This document shows, one piece after another, positions 22,928-33,249 of a stretch of DNA of 50,314 nt. The notes below the pieces were generated by a model. It did not search any database, was not told where the DNA came from, and was given only the letters and a program-made list of their open reading frames with translations. Each line of letters starts with the position of its first letter. Position 1 is the stretch's first letter. Made by a program: the position numbers and the translations under genes. The stretch is from Oceanospirillum sediminis. GTDB taxonomy: Bacteria > Pseudomonadota > Gammaproteobacteria > Pseudomonadales > Halomonadaceae. Where the stretch lies: the NCBI RefSeq assembly GCF_014164585.1, contig NZ_JACJFM010000035.1:1-50314 (forward strand), written 5' to 3'.

Positions 22928-25762
22928 ATGAAGCAGCAATACCAGGAGCTTTATCAGGAACTGCGTCAGTTTATGCCAGAGGAGCGTCTGATCCATGATG
23001 ACCTGCGTACTCTGGCTTATGGCACAGATGCCAGTTTCTATCGTTTGATTCCACAACTGGTGGTACGGGTTGATAACGAGGAAGAAGTATCCCGGGTGTT
23101 GAAGCTGACGCGGGCTCGCAAGTTGCCAGTCACTTTCCGTGCCGGAGGGACCAGCTTATCCGGTCAGGCGGTGACGGACTCTGTACTGGTGCAACTGAGC
23201 AGTAACTGGCGCAACTATCAAATTCATGATCTGGGAGACAGGGTGTCCCTTCAGCCGGGAGTGATCGGTGGTAAGGCCAACGCGCTACTCGCACCTTATC
23301 AGCGTAAAATCGGCCCGGATCCGGCATCGATTAATGCTGCTATGATCGGTGGTATTGCCGCCAATAATGCCAGTGGTATGTGTTGTGGTACCGCCCAGAA
23401 CAGCTATAACACCGTTGATAGCATGCGCTTGATTATGGCGGATGGTACCTTGCTGAATACGGCTGATCCGGATAGCCGGAAAGCCTTTGAGCAGAGTCAT
23501 GGCGATCTGCTGGCCAGTCTGAAGCAGCTGGGTGAAGAAACCCGGGCAAACAATGAGCTGGCTGAACTTATTCGCCATAAATACCGGCTGAAAAACACCA
23601 CGGGTTATAGCCTGAACAGCCTGGTAGATTATGCTGATCCATTCGATATTCTGATGCACCTGATGATAGGTTCTGAAGGCACTCTGGGATTTATCAGTGA
23701 GGTGACCTATCGCACGGTCGAAGAGCATCCGCTAAAGGCTGCTGCTCTGATTTTCTTCCCGGAGATGGAGTCTACCTGTCGGGCAGTGACATCAATGAAG
23801 CCCACGCCGGTTGCTGCGGTTGAGCTGATAGACCGGGCAGGCCTTAAAGCAGTAGAAGATCAGGCCGGTATGCCGGATATTCTGAGAACCCTGGGAGATG
23901 AGGCTGCAGCACTTCTGGTCGATGTGCGTGCCAGCACCCGTGAAGAACTGGATCAGAAACTGGCCGAAGTGACGGCAGCGATTGAAGGTATTGAAACCGT
24001 TGCACCGATTGAATTTACCGAAGATGCAGAGACCTATGCTCTGTACTGGAAAATTCGTAAAGGGCTGTTTCCGGCGGTCGGTGCTGTGCGTCTGACCGGT
24101 ACGACAGTGATTATTGAAGATGTTGCTTTTCCTATTGAGCAGCTGGCTGAAGGGGTGCTTGAACTGCAACAGGTGTTCCGTAAATACGGCTATGATGAAG
24201 CCCTGCTGTTCGGTCATGCCCTGGAGGGCAATCTGCATTTTGTTTTCACCCAGGGGTTTGATGACGATAAAGAGGTTGAACGCTATAAACTGCTGATGGA
24301 CGAGGTGGCAGATCTTGTCGCAGTAAAATATAAAGGCTCGCTTAAGGCTGAACATGGGACTGGCCGTAATATGGCACCGTTTGTTGAGCTGGAGTGGGGT
24401 AAGGATGCCTATGAGCTGATGTGGAAACTGAAAGCGGCGTTTGATCCTGAGCACCTGCTGAACCCGGATGTTATTCTGACCCGTAACGAAAATTTACACC
24501 TGGAAAACTTAAAACCACTACCACCGGCCAGTGAATTAGTGGATAAATGTATCGAATGTGGTTTTTGTGAGTCGTCCTGTCCTTCCCGTAACCTGAGTCT
24601 GACACCGCGTCAGCGTATTGTGATCTGGCGGGAAATCAATCGGCTGGAAACAGCCGGTGAAGACGCAGAACGTCTCAGAACCATGGAATCAGAGTATGAT
24701 TACCAGGGTATCGATACCTGTGCCGCTTGTGGTTTGTGCGAAACCAAATGTCCGGTCAGTATTAATACCGGTGATCTCACCCGTAACCTGCGTCATGAAC
24801 GAAATAAAGGTTATGCCGGTGTGGCATCCTGGCTGAGTGATCACTTTGAAGGCGTTGCCAGTACATCCCGCACCATGCTTAAGCTCGCGGATGGTGTGCA
24901 TGCTGCCATTGGCAGTAAAGCGATGTCCACCGTTACCGGAGCAGCCCGGAAATTATCGGGTAATCGGGTTCAGCAGTGGACACCATCCATGCCGAAAGCA
25001 ACTCCGAAAATGGACACTATACTGAAGCAATACCCACCACGTCAGCAGGGGGACAAGGTGGTTTATCTGCCCAGTTGTGCAACCCGGATTATGGGGGCTG
25101 CCCGTAATCAGGGGGAAGATCGTTCCACACCGGAAGTCGCAATGAGTCTGCTGAATAAGGCCGGTTTCAGTGTGACCTTCCCGGAGAATCTGGGTGCGCA
25201 GTGCTGCGGCATGCCATTCCGAAGTAAAGGTCAGTTCGATGCGGCGGATGCCAGAATCACTGAACTGAACCAGGCTTTATTAAAAGCCACCGATAACGGG
25301 CGATATCCGGTGTTCTGCGACACCAGTCCCTGCCTGATGCAAATGCGTGACAAGCTGGATAGCCGTTTACGACTGTATGAACAGGTTGAGTTTATTCATG
25401 ACTTTGTTCTGCCGCGTTTGACGTTCACCTCGAAAAAAGAGCGTATTGCTCTGCATGTCACCTGTAGCACCACAAAAATGGGACTGGCTGATAAGTTTAT
25501 CGCTCTGGCGCAGGCTTGTGCCAGAGAGGTCGTTATCCCGCCAGATATCACCTGTTGCGGATTTGCAGGCGATAAAGGATTTTCTCAACCTGAACTGAAC
25601 GCTTCTGCATTGAAAGATCTGCCAGAAGCGGTAGCTGGCTGTGAGGAGGGGTATTCCAACAGCCGGACCTGTGAGATAGGACTGAGTGAACACAGTGGTA
25701 TTCCTTACCAGTCTATTATCTACCTGGTCGATCGTCTGACCGAAAGCAGCACGGCAGACTGA
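22928..25762 (+). CDS. dld: FAD and Fe-S D-lactate dehydrogenase (Dld-II type)
   Basis: This large 944-residue respiratory dehydrogenase resembles the Shewanella Dld-II type. A PCMH-type FAD-binding domain comes first (VTFRAGGTSLSGQAVTD, about residues 63-79; PDPASINAAMIGGIAANNAS near 130-150). The FAD-oxidase C-terminal domain carries LFGHALEGNLHFVF and LKAEHGTGRNMAPFVE (about 420-490). Next come two [4Fe-4S] motifs, CIECGFCESSCPSR near 541 and CAACGLCETKCPVS near 598, and then two CCG domains (QCCGMPFRSKG near 759, TCCGFAGDKGF near 876). All cofactor motifs are intact. GGGGAT lies just before the ATG. Clustering with lldEFG and a transporter is as in Shewanella, where both lactate isomers are oxidised. 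Confidence 0.88.
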   Translation: MKQQYQELYQELRQFMPEERLIHDDLRTLAYGTDASFYRLIPQLVVRVDNEEEVSRVLKLTRARKLPVTFRAGGTSLSGQAVTDSVLVQLSSNWRNYQIHDLGDRVSLQPGVIGGKANALLAPYQRKIGPDPASINAAMIGGIAANNASGMCCGTAQNSYNTVDSMRLIMADGTLLNTADPDSRKAFEQSHGDLLASLKQLGEETRANNELAELIRHKYRLKNTTGYSLNSLVDYADPFDILMHLMIGSEGTLGFISEVTYRTVEEHPLKAAALIFFPEMESTCRAVTSMKPTPVAAVELIDRAGLKAVEDQAGMPDILRTLGDEAAALLVDVRASTREELDQKLAEVTAAIEGIETVAPIEFTEDAETYALYWKIRKGLFPAVGAVRLTGTTVIIEDVAFPIEQLAEGVLELQQVFRKYGYDEALLFGHALEGNLHFVFTQGFDDDKEVERYKLLMDEVADLVAVKYKGSLKAEHGTGRNMAPFVELEWGKDAYELMWKLKAAFDPEHLLNPDVILTRNENLHLENLKPLPPASELVDKCIECGFCESSCPSRNLSLTPRQRIVIWREINRLETAGEDAERLRTMESEYDYQGIDTCAACGLCETKCPVSINTGDLTRNLRHERNKGYAGVASWLSDHFEGVASTSRTMLKLADGVHAAIGSKAMSTVTGAARKLSGNRVQQWTPSMPKATPKMDTILKQYPPRQQGDKVVYLPSCATRIMGAARNQGEDRSTPEVAMSLLNKAGFSVTFPENLGAQCCGMPFRSKGQFDAADARITELNQALLKATDNGRYPVFCDTSPCLMQMRDKLDSRLRLYEQVEFIHDFVLPRLTFTSKKERIALHVTCSTTKMGLADKFIALAQACAREVVIPPDITCCGFAGDKGFSQPELNASALKDLPEAVAGCEEGYSNSRTCEIGLSEHSGIPYQSIIYLVDRLTESSTAD

Positions 25763-25908
25763 TTTCCAGTCACAGGGCAGATTCAGGATACTGCATGGTT
25801 ATGGACAGATCACGGCTCGGTCTGGTTTACCTTCTTGTCAGGTAATCCGGACCTTCTGATAACAACAACAATGGAGTCTGCACTGCAGGTTTCCCAGGAG
25901 CCCTGACA

Positions 25909-27795
25909 ATGAGTCTGAATCTCTCATTACGTCAAAAACTGATCGCTATCGTTCTCGTGGTTATTCTCGGGTTTGGTGCGATGGGTCTTTATACAATCCA
26001 GAGTCTGAATGGCCTGACCGAGGCATCTGAGCATGTTTCCCGTCTGGGAGAAGCTTCGCAATCTGTTGGTAACCTTCAGGTACGTTTACTGCAATTTGAA
26101 AAACAAAGAGATAGCGCCAGCCCGGAAACGATTACTGCGATAGAGCAGACACTGAAAGCTTTACAAAGTGATGGCATTGCTCAGCTGACGGCGGTAGAGC
26201 AGGCTATCGATGATCAGAGGGCCAGTGCCCTGATCAGAGAAAATAAAGCGGTTTTAGGTCCTTATCTGAATCAGCTGGGCCAGTGGATTGAAACCCGCAA
26301 AGCACTGGGGCTGAGCCCTGACAGCGGTAATCTGGGTCAGATTGAAAAAGATGCTGCTGAGCTGTTAAGCGAAATTGAGGTTTTTGGTTCGTTTGCAGCC
26401 CGTTTAAGGGAAGTCCGGGCGAAGGAAAAAGATTTTCTGATCTATCCCAATGATGAACAGAAAGCTGAAGTCATTAAAACACTGGAACAGTTGCGTACCG
26501 ATATCCGGGCTATGGCATTTGACGATATTTTCTTTCCTTTTGTGGATAAGTACGAAGCGACGCTGAATAGTGTGATTCAGTTACGCCAGCAGCTGGCTGG
26601 GCTGGATCAGAATCTGGCCAGTGCTCGTCAGCAGGTATCTGGTAATATGCAGTCTGCGACAGATTACCTGCAGAATAATTTGCTGAAGTCAGCTCAGCAG
26701 CATGCTGCCGAAGAATCGGCTTCAACCCGCTGGTCCGTGTTGATTGGCAGTCTGGTGCTGGCCAGCGTCATCGGACTGATCGTTACCTCTGTGGCGATGT
26801 CCATTGCCCGGAATATGAAGCAGGCACTGGCAGCACTGAATGAAGTCGCTCATGGTAACCTGACCTCTTCCTGTCGCGAAAATGGTAATCAGCAGGATGA
26901 GTTTAACCAGCTGGCCAGAGCGACAAATACGATGACATCAGGTTTGCATGATGTGGTCGGGCATCTGGTGCAGAGTAATCAGGATCTGAAACAAACCGCG
27001 GACAGTATGGATGGTTCTGTTCAGCAGATTGTTCAGGGCAGTCAGATGATCAGTGATCGCAGTAGCTCTCTGGTGGCGGCTACAGAGCAAATCAGTGCGA
27101 CAGCAGATCAGGTAGCTGAAACCACACAGCATGTCAGTGAATCTGCTCAGAATGCTTTTGATACTGCACACCGGGGCGCTCAGGTGATCAGTGAAGCGAT
27201 CCAGGCGCTGGCCGATGTGGCTGAAGTGGTCGAGGAGACCAGTCATTCTGTTGAAGCACTTGGAGCACGCTCTAAAGAGATTGATGTGGTAATTGATCTG
27301 ATCGTTGGCGTGGCTGAACAGACCAATCTGTTGGCGCTGAATGCGGCGATTGAGGCTGCCAGAGCCGGTGAAGCCGGGCGTGGTTTTGCTGTGGTGGCCG
27401 ATGAGGTCCGTACTCTGGCTGAACAGACAGTAAAAGCCACCAGTGATATCACAGCTAAGGTTGAAGCCATCCAACAGGACACCCACAAGGTCATTGAATC
27501 CATGCAGCGTAGTAAGCAGAGAGTGGATCAGGGCCGGGCTCTGGGGGATCAGGCGGTCTCTGCTGTGCAGGATATTGAGCGCCAGACCCGTGAAGCGGCG
27601 GATCAGACAGAAGAGATTATGAATGCGGTCAGAGAAGTGGCTATGACCACTCGTCAGATGGCTCAGGATATGGATCAGATCTCCAGTGAAATTGATCAGA
27701 ATCATCAGGCGACAGCACAGATTGTTGCTGCCAGTCGGGCGGTTCATGAGCGCGCTGAACAGCTGGAAGGGCTGACCACACGATTCAGAATATAG
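25909..27795 (+). CDS. Methyl-accepting chemotaxis protein with HBM-like sensor
   Basis: This is a full-length chemoreceptor of 628 residues. TM1 spans about 10-32. A long helical periplasmic domain follows (about 33-270), in which [19 protein letters not shown] matches the A-R-x-x-E-K-D-F-L signature of HBM (helical bimodular) sensors. TM2 lies at about 275-298, then HAMP, and a cytoplasmic signalling domain with tip [19 protein letters not shown] near 468. Known HBM receptors such as McpS of Pseudomonas bind organic acids. Its place 146 nt after dld suggests, but does not prove, that it senses lactate or related acids. It ends with FRI, so there is no CheR-docking pentapeptide. Confidence 0.88.
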   Translation: MSLNLSLRQKLIAIVLVVILGFGAMGLYTIQSLNGLTEASEHVSRLGEASQSVGNLQVRLLQFEKQRDSASPETITAIEQTLKALQSDGIAQLTAVEQAIDDQRASALIRENKAVLGPYLNQLGQWIETRKALGLSPDSGNLGQIEKDAAELLSEIEVFGSFAARLREVRAKEKDFLIYPNDEQKAEVIKTLEQLRTDIRAMAFDDIFFPFVDKYEATLNSVIQLRQQLAGLDQNLASARQQVSGNMQSATDYLQNNLLKSAQQHAAEESASTRWSVLIGSLVLASVIGLIVTSVAMSIARNMKQALAALNEVAHGNLTSSCRENGNQQDEFNQLARATNTMTSGLHDVVGHLVQSNQDLKQTADSMDGSVQQIVQGSQMISDRSSSLVAATEQISATADQVAETTQHVSESAQNAFDTAHRGAQVISEAIQALADVAEVVEETSHSVEALGARSKEIDVVIDLIVGVAEQTNLLALNAAIEAARAGEAGRGFAVVADEVRTLAEQTVKATSDITAKVEAIQQDTHKVIESMQRSKQRVDQGRALGDQAVSAVQDIERQTREAADQTEEIMNAVREVAMTTRQMAQDMDQISSEIDQNHQATAQIVAASRAVHERAEQLEGLTTRFRI

Positions 27796-27843
27796 CCCGG
27801 AGCCAGAGGGCTTCGGAGCACAACAGCAGGAAAAAGGTGAACT

Positions 27844-28338
27844 ATGCTTCCGGAAATTAATACTATCGTTTACGCCACTACATTAGGCAAAAACACCCGT
27901 CCGGTTTTCCGTCATGCAGTGAAGCTGGCCCGTACCTATAATGCCCGCATTATTATGGTGCATGCTCTGGAGCCTGTAAGTGAATTTGGACACGCAATTA
28001 TTGAGCACTATCTGCCAAAAGAAGCTCTGGAGGAGATTCACGAGCAGGGCATGACCCGTGTCCGGGAAACCATGCAGCAGCGTGTGCAGTCTTTCAGAGA
28101 TGAAGAGCTGAAAGACCTGCCGGATACTGATCAGCTGACGGTGGATCTGGTGGTTGAAGAGGATAATCCGGTTGAGCTGGTACTCAGAACAGCAAAGGCT
28201 GAGCAGGCTGACCTGGTGGTGATTGGTTCACATAGTCATCACGGTATGTTTGGCCAGAAACTTCTGGGAGATACAGCTCAGCAAATCAGTCTTCATAGTA
28301 AGGTACCTGTATTGCTTGTACCGAATGATCATAGCTGA
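27844..28338 (+). CDS. Universal stress protein (UspA family)
   Basis: This 164-residue single-domain Usp begins with the usual first strand (INTIVYATTLGKNTRPVFRH, residues 4-23) and ends with DLVVIGSHSHHGMFGQKLLGD and KVPVLLVPN. The ATP-binding pattern G-x2-G-x9-G-S/T is recognisable, but the final Ser/Thr is Asp (LLGDTA), which may weaken nucleotide binding. AAGGTG precedes the ATG at 27844. It starts 48 nt after the chemoreceptor and may be cotranscribed with it. A terminator follows. Confidence 0.85.
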   Translation: MLPEINTIVYATTLGKNTRPVFRHAVKLARTYNARIIMVHALEPVSEFGHAIIEHYLPKEALEEIHEQGMTRVRETMQQRVQSFRDEELKDLPDTDQLTVDLVVEEDNPVELVLRTAKAEQADLVVIGSHSHHGMFGQKLLGDTAQQISLHSKVPVLLVPNDHS

Positions 28339-28435
28339 TAATGGTGCGTGAGTCCCTGGCTTTTCGTGTGAAAAAAGTCCGATCTCCTGGGATTCTGACT
28401 GAAATTAAGCAGTATATGATGGTTACTGTGCATTA

Positions 28436-28459
28436 GGGGGGCGATTGCTCCCCGTTTTT
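28436..28459 (+). terminator. Terminator after the usp gene
   Basis: A G-run (28436-28441) pairs with CCCC (28450-28453) across a loop of about 8 nt. G and five T residues (28455-28459) follow. Confidence 0.65.
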
Positions 28460-28535
28460 CTTTCTGGCTTATGTCGTGCTTTCGGGTAAAGACCTGCCAG
28501 CTCCGCTATCAAAAGGATATGTTCTGGAGGTGTCC

Positions 28536-29411
28536 GTGTTAGCAGAAAAGTTATTATTGACGGTTTTTCCTCTGTTTGCTGTTGTCGCAGCGGGCGCACT
28601 ATACGGGCGCTGGAAGCAGACGGATATATCAATCGCCAATCGAATGAACATGGATGTGTTTGTCCCGGCTCTGGTCTTTTCAGTACTGGCCGATAAATCC
28701 TTCGATCTGCTGGCTTATCAGGATCTGGCATTGGCAGCAGGTTTGATTGTACTGGGGTCAGGTCTTGTTCTTCTGCCTCTGATCAGCCTGACAGGCTGGA
28801 GTCTTAAAACCTTTATTCCTCCTATGATGTTCAATAATACGGGGAATATGGGCATTCCACTGATTGTTCTGGCATTCGGTGAGGAAGCTCTGCCTGCTGC
28901 TGTGATTGTGTTTATTGTTGAGATGCTGCTGCATTTCAGTGTCGGGTTATATATTCTTGATCACAGAACCCGGTTAAGTGCCATGCTGAAGATGCCCGTC
29001 GTTCAGGCAACAATACTGGGTTTTGCTTTCAGCTTTATGAACTGGAGTCTGCCTGAAGCTCTGGCTATTCCTATGGATATGCTGGGGCAGATATCGATTC
29101 CCCTGATGCTGTTTACGCTTGGCGTTCGTTTGTTGTCCGTGGATTTGTCTGACTGGCGTATCGGGCTGGCCGGAGCCATTCTCTGCCCTTTATCCGGCTT
29201 GCTGGTTGCCTGGCTGGCTGGTTTCATCTGGTCATTTGATAGTCAGCAATGGGCGATCCTGCTGGTATTCAGTGCTTTGCCTCCCGCTGTTCTGAATTAT
29301 ATGGTTGCTGAGCAATATAATCAGGAACCGGCCCGAGTTGCTTCAATCGTTTTGTTGGGCAATTTTGCCAGCATACTGACCTTGCCTGTGGTGCTGGCCT
29401 GGGTACTGTAG
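28536..29411 (+). CDS. Auxin efflux carrier (AEC) family transporter
   Basis: This 291-residue inner-membrane carrier has about ten hydrophobic segments in the two-halves layout of the AEC family. Family signatures include NRMNMDVFVPALVFSVLADK (residues about 36-55) and the discontinuous-helix segment MFNNTGNMGIPLIVLAFGEEA (in part: NNTGNMGIPL, near 97-107). In the second half there is VFSALPPAVLNYMVAEQYN (about 244-262). Bacterial relatives export or import organic acids such as malate; the substrate here is unknown. The GTG at 28536 is chosen because GGAGG (28526-28530) lies 5 nt before it. The longer frame from 28476 has no such site. Confidence 0.82.
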   Translation: MLAEKLLLTVFPLFAVVAAGALYGRWKQTDISIANRMNMDVFVPALVFSVLADKSFDLLAYQDLALAAGLIVLGSGLVLLPLISLTGWSLKTFIPPMMFNNTGNMGIPLIVLAFGEEALPAAVIVFIVEMLLHFSVGLYILDHRTRLSAMLKMPVVQATILGFAFSFMNWSLPEALAIPMDMLGQISIPLMLFTLGVRLLSVDLSDWRIGLAGAILCPLSGLLVAWLAGFIWSFDSQQWAILLVFSALPPAVLNYMVAEQYNQEPARVASIVLLGNFASILTLPVVLAWVL

Positions 29412-29458
29412 AAGGCCTGCTTTATCTATGCGCTGAGATCGGTGATCTGTCCGGTAAG

Positions 29459-29497
29459 CAGGGCATTCAGAATGCCGCGTAGTTCTGAAAAGCCCTG
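29459..29497 (+). terminator. Two-part stem-loop after the AEC gene
   Basis: CAGGGC (29459-29464) pairs with GCCCTG (29492-29497). Inside it TTCAGAA (29466-29472) pairs with TTCTGAA (29483-29489). No direct T-run follows, so it may be a weak or Rho-assisted terminator or a leader structure of the next gene. Confidence 0.45.
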
Positions 29498-29604
29498 TGG
29501 GATAACGCTTTATTTTATATTAATCTGGTGGCCGGATGCTGGCATAACAGGCTATTCCAGGTTATACGTTTATATAGTGTCAAAACCTGTCCGAGGACAT
29601 CGCT

Positions 29605-31140
29605 ATGCTGTTTAAACAGGATGATACAGCGGCGGTAGAAGATTCCCTGCCTCCCTGGAAAGTGCTGATTGTTGATGACGAGCCGGATATTCACTCTGTG
29701 ACTAAAATGGCGCTGCGCAAGTTCCGGCTGAATGAGCGAGGGCTGAGTTTTCTGCATGCTTATTCAGGAGAAGAAGCACGCCAGATTATGGCGCAACACT
29801 CAGATATTGCTGTGATCTTTCTTGATGTAGTCATGGAAAGTGATGATGCCGGGCTGCAGGTGGCGCGCTATATAAGAGAAGAGCTGGATAATCAGTTCAG
29901 TCGAATTGTTCTCAGAACAGGGCAGCCAGGTCAGGCTCCGGAGAGCCGGGTGATTGTTGAATATGACATCAACGATTATAAAGAAAAAACCGAACTTGAT
30001 AACAATAAACTATTTACTACCACTTATGCCGCTCTGAGAGCTTACCGGGATATTGAGCTGGTTGATGAGGCTCGGCGTTATCAGGAACGCAGTCGAAAAG
30101 GTCTGGAGCATGTTTTGCACGCTTCAGCCAGTTTATTTGAACAACGCTCTCTGAAAGAGTTTGCCAGCGGCTTGCTTCTGCAGATTGCTTCATTACTTCA
30201 CGTCAGTGAAGACAGTGTCCTTTTGCAGTGTGATGGTTTGTCCGGTCTTAAAAATCTGGCGGATAATGAACTGCATATTCTGGCAGCCAGTGGTTCTCTG
30301 CAAGGGATCAGTGAGATGCCTGAAGACGTTGTTGAGGGTATTCAGGCGGCAATGAACAGTCAGCGTAGCCAGCTGATTAATGACAGCTTTATTGGCTATT
30401 TCCCCAGTAAGCAGGACAAGGTAACTTTGTTGTATATTAAAGGTGTGAAAAATATTGATGAACTGGATCAGCAGTTGATGGATATCTTTTCTACCAATGT
30501 CAGCATCGCCTTTGAAAACTTACTGCTGGATAAAGAGATTGAAGATACTCAGGCTGAGTTGATTCACCGTCTGGGAGATGTGGTCGAAAACCGCTCTAAA
30601 GAAGCTGCTAATCATGTGGTGCGCATGGCTGAATTCAGTTATGTGTTAGGTAAAAAAGCGGGGCTTTCAGATGGTGATGCAGAATTACTGCGTAAAGCCT
30701 CTCCAATGCATGACCTGGGTAAAATCGGTATACCGGATTCTGTGCTACTGAAGCCGGGTAAGCTGGATGCGGATGAATGGCAGGTGATGCAATCCCATGC
30801 CAGGCTGGGTGCTGAGATGCTGGCCGGGTCTGAACGCCCCTTACTGCACGCTGCAGCTATTATTGCTGAGCAGCATCATGAACGTTTTGATGGCTCCGGT
30901 TACCCGAAAGGCCTGTCTGGCAGCGATATTCATTTATATGCTCGTATTGTTGCTATCGCGGATGTGTTTGATGCTCTGATACATAAACGTTGCTATAAAG
31001 AGCCCTGGCCGATGGAGAAGGTGTTACAGTTGCTGGAAGATGAAAAGGGTAAGCACTTTGATCCAGAGCTGGTCGAGCTGTTTCTGGCGAATCTGGATGA
31101 GATGCTGGAAATCAGTAAGCGCTATCCTGATTTGCACTAA
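29605..31140 (+). CDS. Response regulator: REC-DUF3369-HD-GYP (c-di-GMP phosphodiesterase)
   Basis: The 511-residue protein has a receiver domain (about 18-140; Asp in FLDVVMESDD near 73; KEKTELDNNKL). A DUF3369 sensory domain follows (about 165-320). The HD-GYP phosphodiesterase domain (about 325-500) shows SPMHDLGKIGIPD near 366-378, the EQHHERFDGSGYPKGL block near 422-437 and IADVFDALIHKR. Metal and GYP residues are complete, so c-di-GMP hydrolysis is likely. No histidine kinase lies next to it. A 193-nt leader precedes it and a strong bidirectional terminator follows. Confidence 0.9.
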   Translation: MLFKQDDTAAVEDSLPPWKVLIVDDEPDIHSVTKMALRKFRLNERGLSFLHAYSGEEARQIMAQHSDIAVIFLDVVMESDDAGLQVARYIREELDNQFSRIVLRTGQPGQAPESRVIVEYDINDYKEKTELDNNKLFTTTYAALRAYRDIELVDEARRYQERSRKGLEHVLHASASLFEQRSLKEFASGLLLQIASLLHVSEDSVLLQCDGLSGLKNLADNELHILAASGSLQGISEMPEDVVEGIQAAMNSQRSQLINDSFIGYFPSKQDKVTLLYIKGVKNIDELDQQLMDIFSTNVSIAFENLLLDKEIEDTQAELIHRLGDVVENRSKEAANHVVRMAEFSYVLGKKAGLSDGDAELLRKASPMHDLGKIGIPDSVLLKPGKLDADEWQVMQSHARLGAEMLAGSERPLLHAAAIIAEQHHERFDGSGYPKGLSGSDIHLYARIVAIADVFDALIHKRCYKEPWPMEKVLQLLEDEKGKHFDPELVELFLANLDEMLEISKRYPDLH

Positions 31141-31231
31141 GATGCTCAGATCCTGAGAGTTTGTGCTGAATCAGGAAGGTCAGGTATCGGGATCCAGTAT
31201 AACATCTGTGGTCCTGATCATCAGAAAAGCA

Positions 31232-31265
31232 TAAAAAAACGCACTTCAGATGAAGTGCGTTTTTC
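31232..31265. terminator. Bidirectional terminator between the HD-GYP regulator and fabB
   Basis: ACGCACTTCA (31239-31248) and TGAAGTGCGT (31251-31260) form a perfect stem, flanked by an A-run on the left and a T-run on the right. It can serve both converging transcripts. Confidence 0.9.
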
Positions 31266-31292
31266 AGAAAACCAGAAGAGAAGCGGGTTCTC

Positions 31293-32510
31293 TTAGTCTT
31301 CGTAACGCTGCATGATCAGAGTGGCGTTAGTACCACCGAAACCAAAGCTGTTAGACATCACGCGGTTCAGTTTCACACCTTCACGCAGTTCCGTCACAAT
31401 ATCCAGACCTGCGGCCTGTTCATCCAGCTCTTCAACGTTGGCAGATGCCGTGATGAAATCATTCTGCATCATCAGCAGGCTATAGATCGCTTCCTGTACA
31501 CCGGTTGCACCCAGAGAGTGGCCCGTCAGAGATTTGGTAGAGCTCATTGCAGGGCTGTTGTCACCAAACACTTCACGGACTGCTTTCAGCTCGGCAACGT
31601 CACCGACAGGGGTGGAAGTACCATGAGTGTTGATATAGTCAACACTGCCTTCAACGGTAGACAGGGCCTGTTCCATGCAGCGCTGTGCGCCTTCACCGGA
31701 AGGAGCGACCATATCATAACCGTCAGACGTTGCACCATAGCCTACGACTTCGGCGTAGATCTTGGCACCACGGGCTTTAGCGTGTTCCAGCTCTTCCAGA
31801 ACCAGCATGCCGCCACCGCCTGCGATAACAAAACCATCACGGTTTGCATCATACGCACGAGAGGCCTGATCCGGTGTTTCATTGTACTTCGTTGACAGTG
31901 CACCCATAGCATCAAACAGGCAGCTCAGGGTCCAGTGCTCTTCTTCACCGCCACCGGCAAAGATGATGTCCTGTTTACCCAGCTGAATCTGTTCTACACC
32001 GGCACCAATACAGTGAGCACTGGTGGCACAGGCAGAAGAGATGGAGTAGTTCACACCCTTAATTTTAAAGGGTGTGGCCAGACAGGCAGATACCGTACTG
32101 CCCATAGTACGGGTAACACGGTATGGGCCTACACGGCGCAGGCCTTTCTCGCGCAGGATGTCGGCAGCCTCAACCTGGTCAGCTGAAGATGCGCCACCAG
32201 AACCGGCAATCAGGCCAGTACGGACATTAGACACCTGCTCTTCTGTCAGACCGGAATCTTCAATCGCCTGTTGCATAGACAGGTAGGCATAACCGGCTGC
32301 ATCGCCCATAAAGCGTTTCAGCTTACGATCAATCAGCTCATCCAGGTTAATATCAACAGAGCCAGAAACATGGCTACGAAACCCACGTTCTTTGTACTCT
32401 TCATTGAACTTAATACCAGAGCGACCCTGGCGCAGTGAGTCCAGAACTGAGGCAATGTCATTACCCAGGCAGGACACAATGCCCATACCGGTTACTACTA
32501 CACGTCTCAT
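31293..32510 (-). CDS. fabB: 3-oxoacyl-[ACP] synthase I FabB
   Basis: This condensing enzyme elongates acyl-ACP and is essential for unsaturated fatty acids. The 405-residue length matches E. coli FabB (406). The catalytic triad is visible: Cys in [14 protein letters not shown] near 163, His in [12 protein letters not shown] near 298 and His in [11 protein letters not shown] near 333. The C-terminal [13 protein letters not shown] is the family end motif. It lies 16 nt after fabA in the same direction, forming the classic fabAB operon. Confidence 0.97.
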   Translation of the reverse strand: MRRVVVTGMGIVSCLGNDIASVLDSLRQGRSGIKFNEEYKERGFRSHVSGSVDINLDELIDRKLKRFMGDAAGYAYLSMQQAIEDSGLTEEQVSNVRTGLIAGSGGASSADQVEAADILREKGLRRVGPYRVTRTMGSTVSACLATPFKIKGVNYSISSACATSAHCIGAGVEQIQLGKQDIIFAGGGEEEHWTLSCLFDAMGALSTKYNETPDQASRAYDANRDGFVIAGGGGMLVLEELEHAKARGAKIYAEVVGYGATSDGYDMVAPSGEGAQRCMEQALSTVEGSVDYINTHGTSTPVGDVAELKAVREVFGDNSPAMSSTKSLTGHSLGATGVQEAIYSLLMMQNDFITASANVEELDEQAAGLDIVTELREGVKLNRVMSNSFGFGGTNATLIMQRYED

Positions 32511-32526
32511 GATATGTCCTCTGAAA

Positions 32527-33042
32527 TTAGAAACTGTCTGTTGAGGTAAACAGACCTACACGCAGATCTTTAGCGGTATAGATCTCCCGACCATCAACGG
32601 AAACACTACCATCAGCAATGCCCAGGCACAGCTTACGGGAAATGACACGTTTCATGGTGATCTTATAAGTAACTTTCTTCGCGGTTGGCAGAATCTGGCC
32701 GGTGAATTTCACTTCACCACTGCCCAGCGCACGCCCTTTGCCCGGATTACCAATCCAGCCAAGGAAAAAGCCAACCAGCTGCCACATAGCGTCCAGGCCC
32801 AGACAACCGGGCATGACAGGGTCTCCAGGGAAATGGCAGTCAAAGAACCACAGATCCGGTGTAATATCCAGCTCTGCAATAATTTCACCTTTGCCATGTT
32901 CACCGCCATCATCAGTAATACTGACGATGCGATCTAGCATGAGCATATTCGGAGCAGGTAACTGAGCATTACCCGGGCCAAACAGCTCCCCCTGGCTGCA
33001 TTGCAGCAACTCTTCACGGTTGTACGAATTTTGCTTGGTCAC
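32527..33042 (-). CDS. fabA: 3-hydroxydecanoyl-[ACP] dehydratase/isomerase FabA
   Basis: This bifunctional enzyme introduces the cis double bond at the C10 stage of fatty acid synthesis. Its 171 residues equal the E. coli length of 172. The active-site His is in [20 protein letters not shown] (about residues 62-80) and the Asp follows in [15 protein letters not shown]. It is the first gene of fabAB. I saw no certain FabR or FadR site in the 207-nt upstream gap. Confidence 0.97.
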   Translation of the reverse strand: MTKQNSYNREELLQCSQGELFGPGNAQLPAPNMLMLDRIVSITDDGGEHGKGEIIAELDITPDLWFFDCHFPGDPVMPGCLGLDAMWQLVGFFLGWIGNPGKGRALGSGEVKFTGQILPTAKKVTYKITMKRVISRKLCLGIADGSVSVDGREIYTAKDLRVGLFTSTDSF

Positions 33043-33249
33043 AGAAAAAATCCAGTGGTTGTTATACGTTTTCTGTCATGAATAATCCGGCATAGTCTAA
33101 ATCTTGTCAGCCCGGATTGCACGTTTGCCAGGTCAATAAAAAGGCCAATAGCCTGATTCTACGCCTGTCCCGGTGGTTTTCGGGAGCTATTTTCCTGTCA
33201 GTAAGAAATGTAAAAAGCCAGTATTAATGCCTGTTTGGGCAGTGAATAA

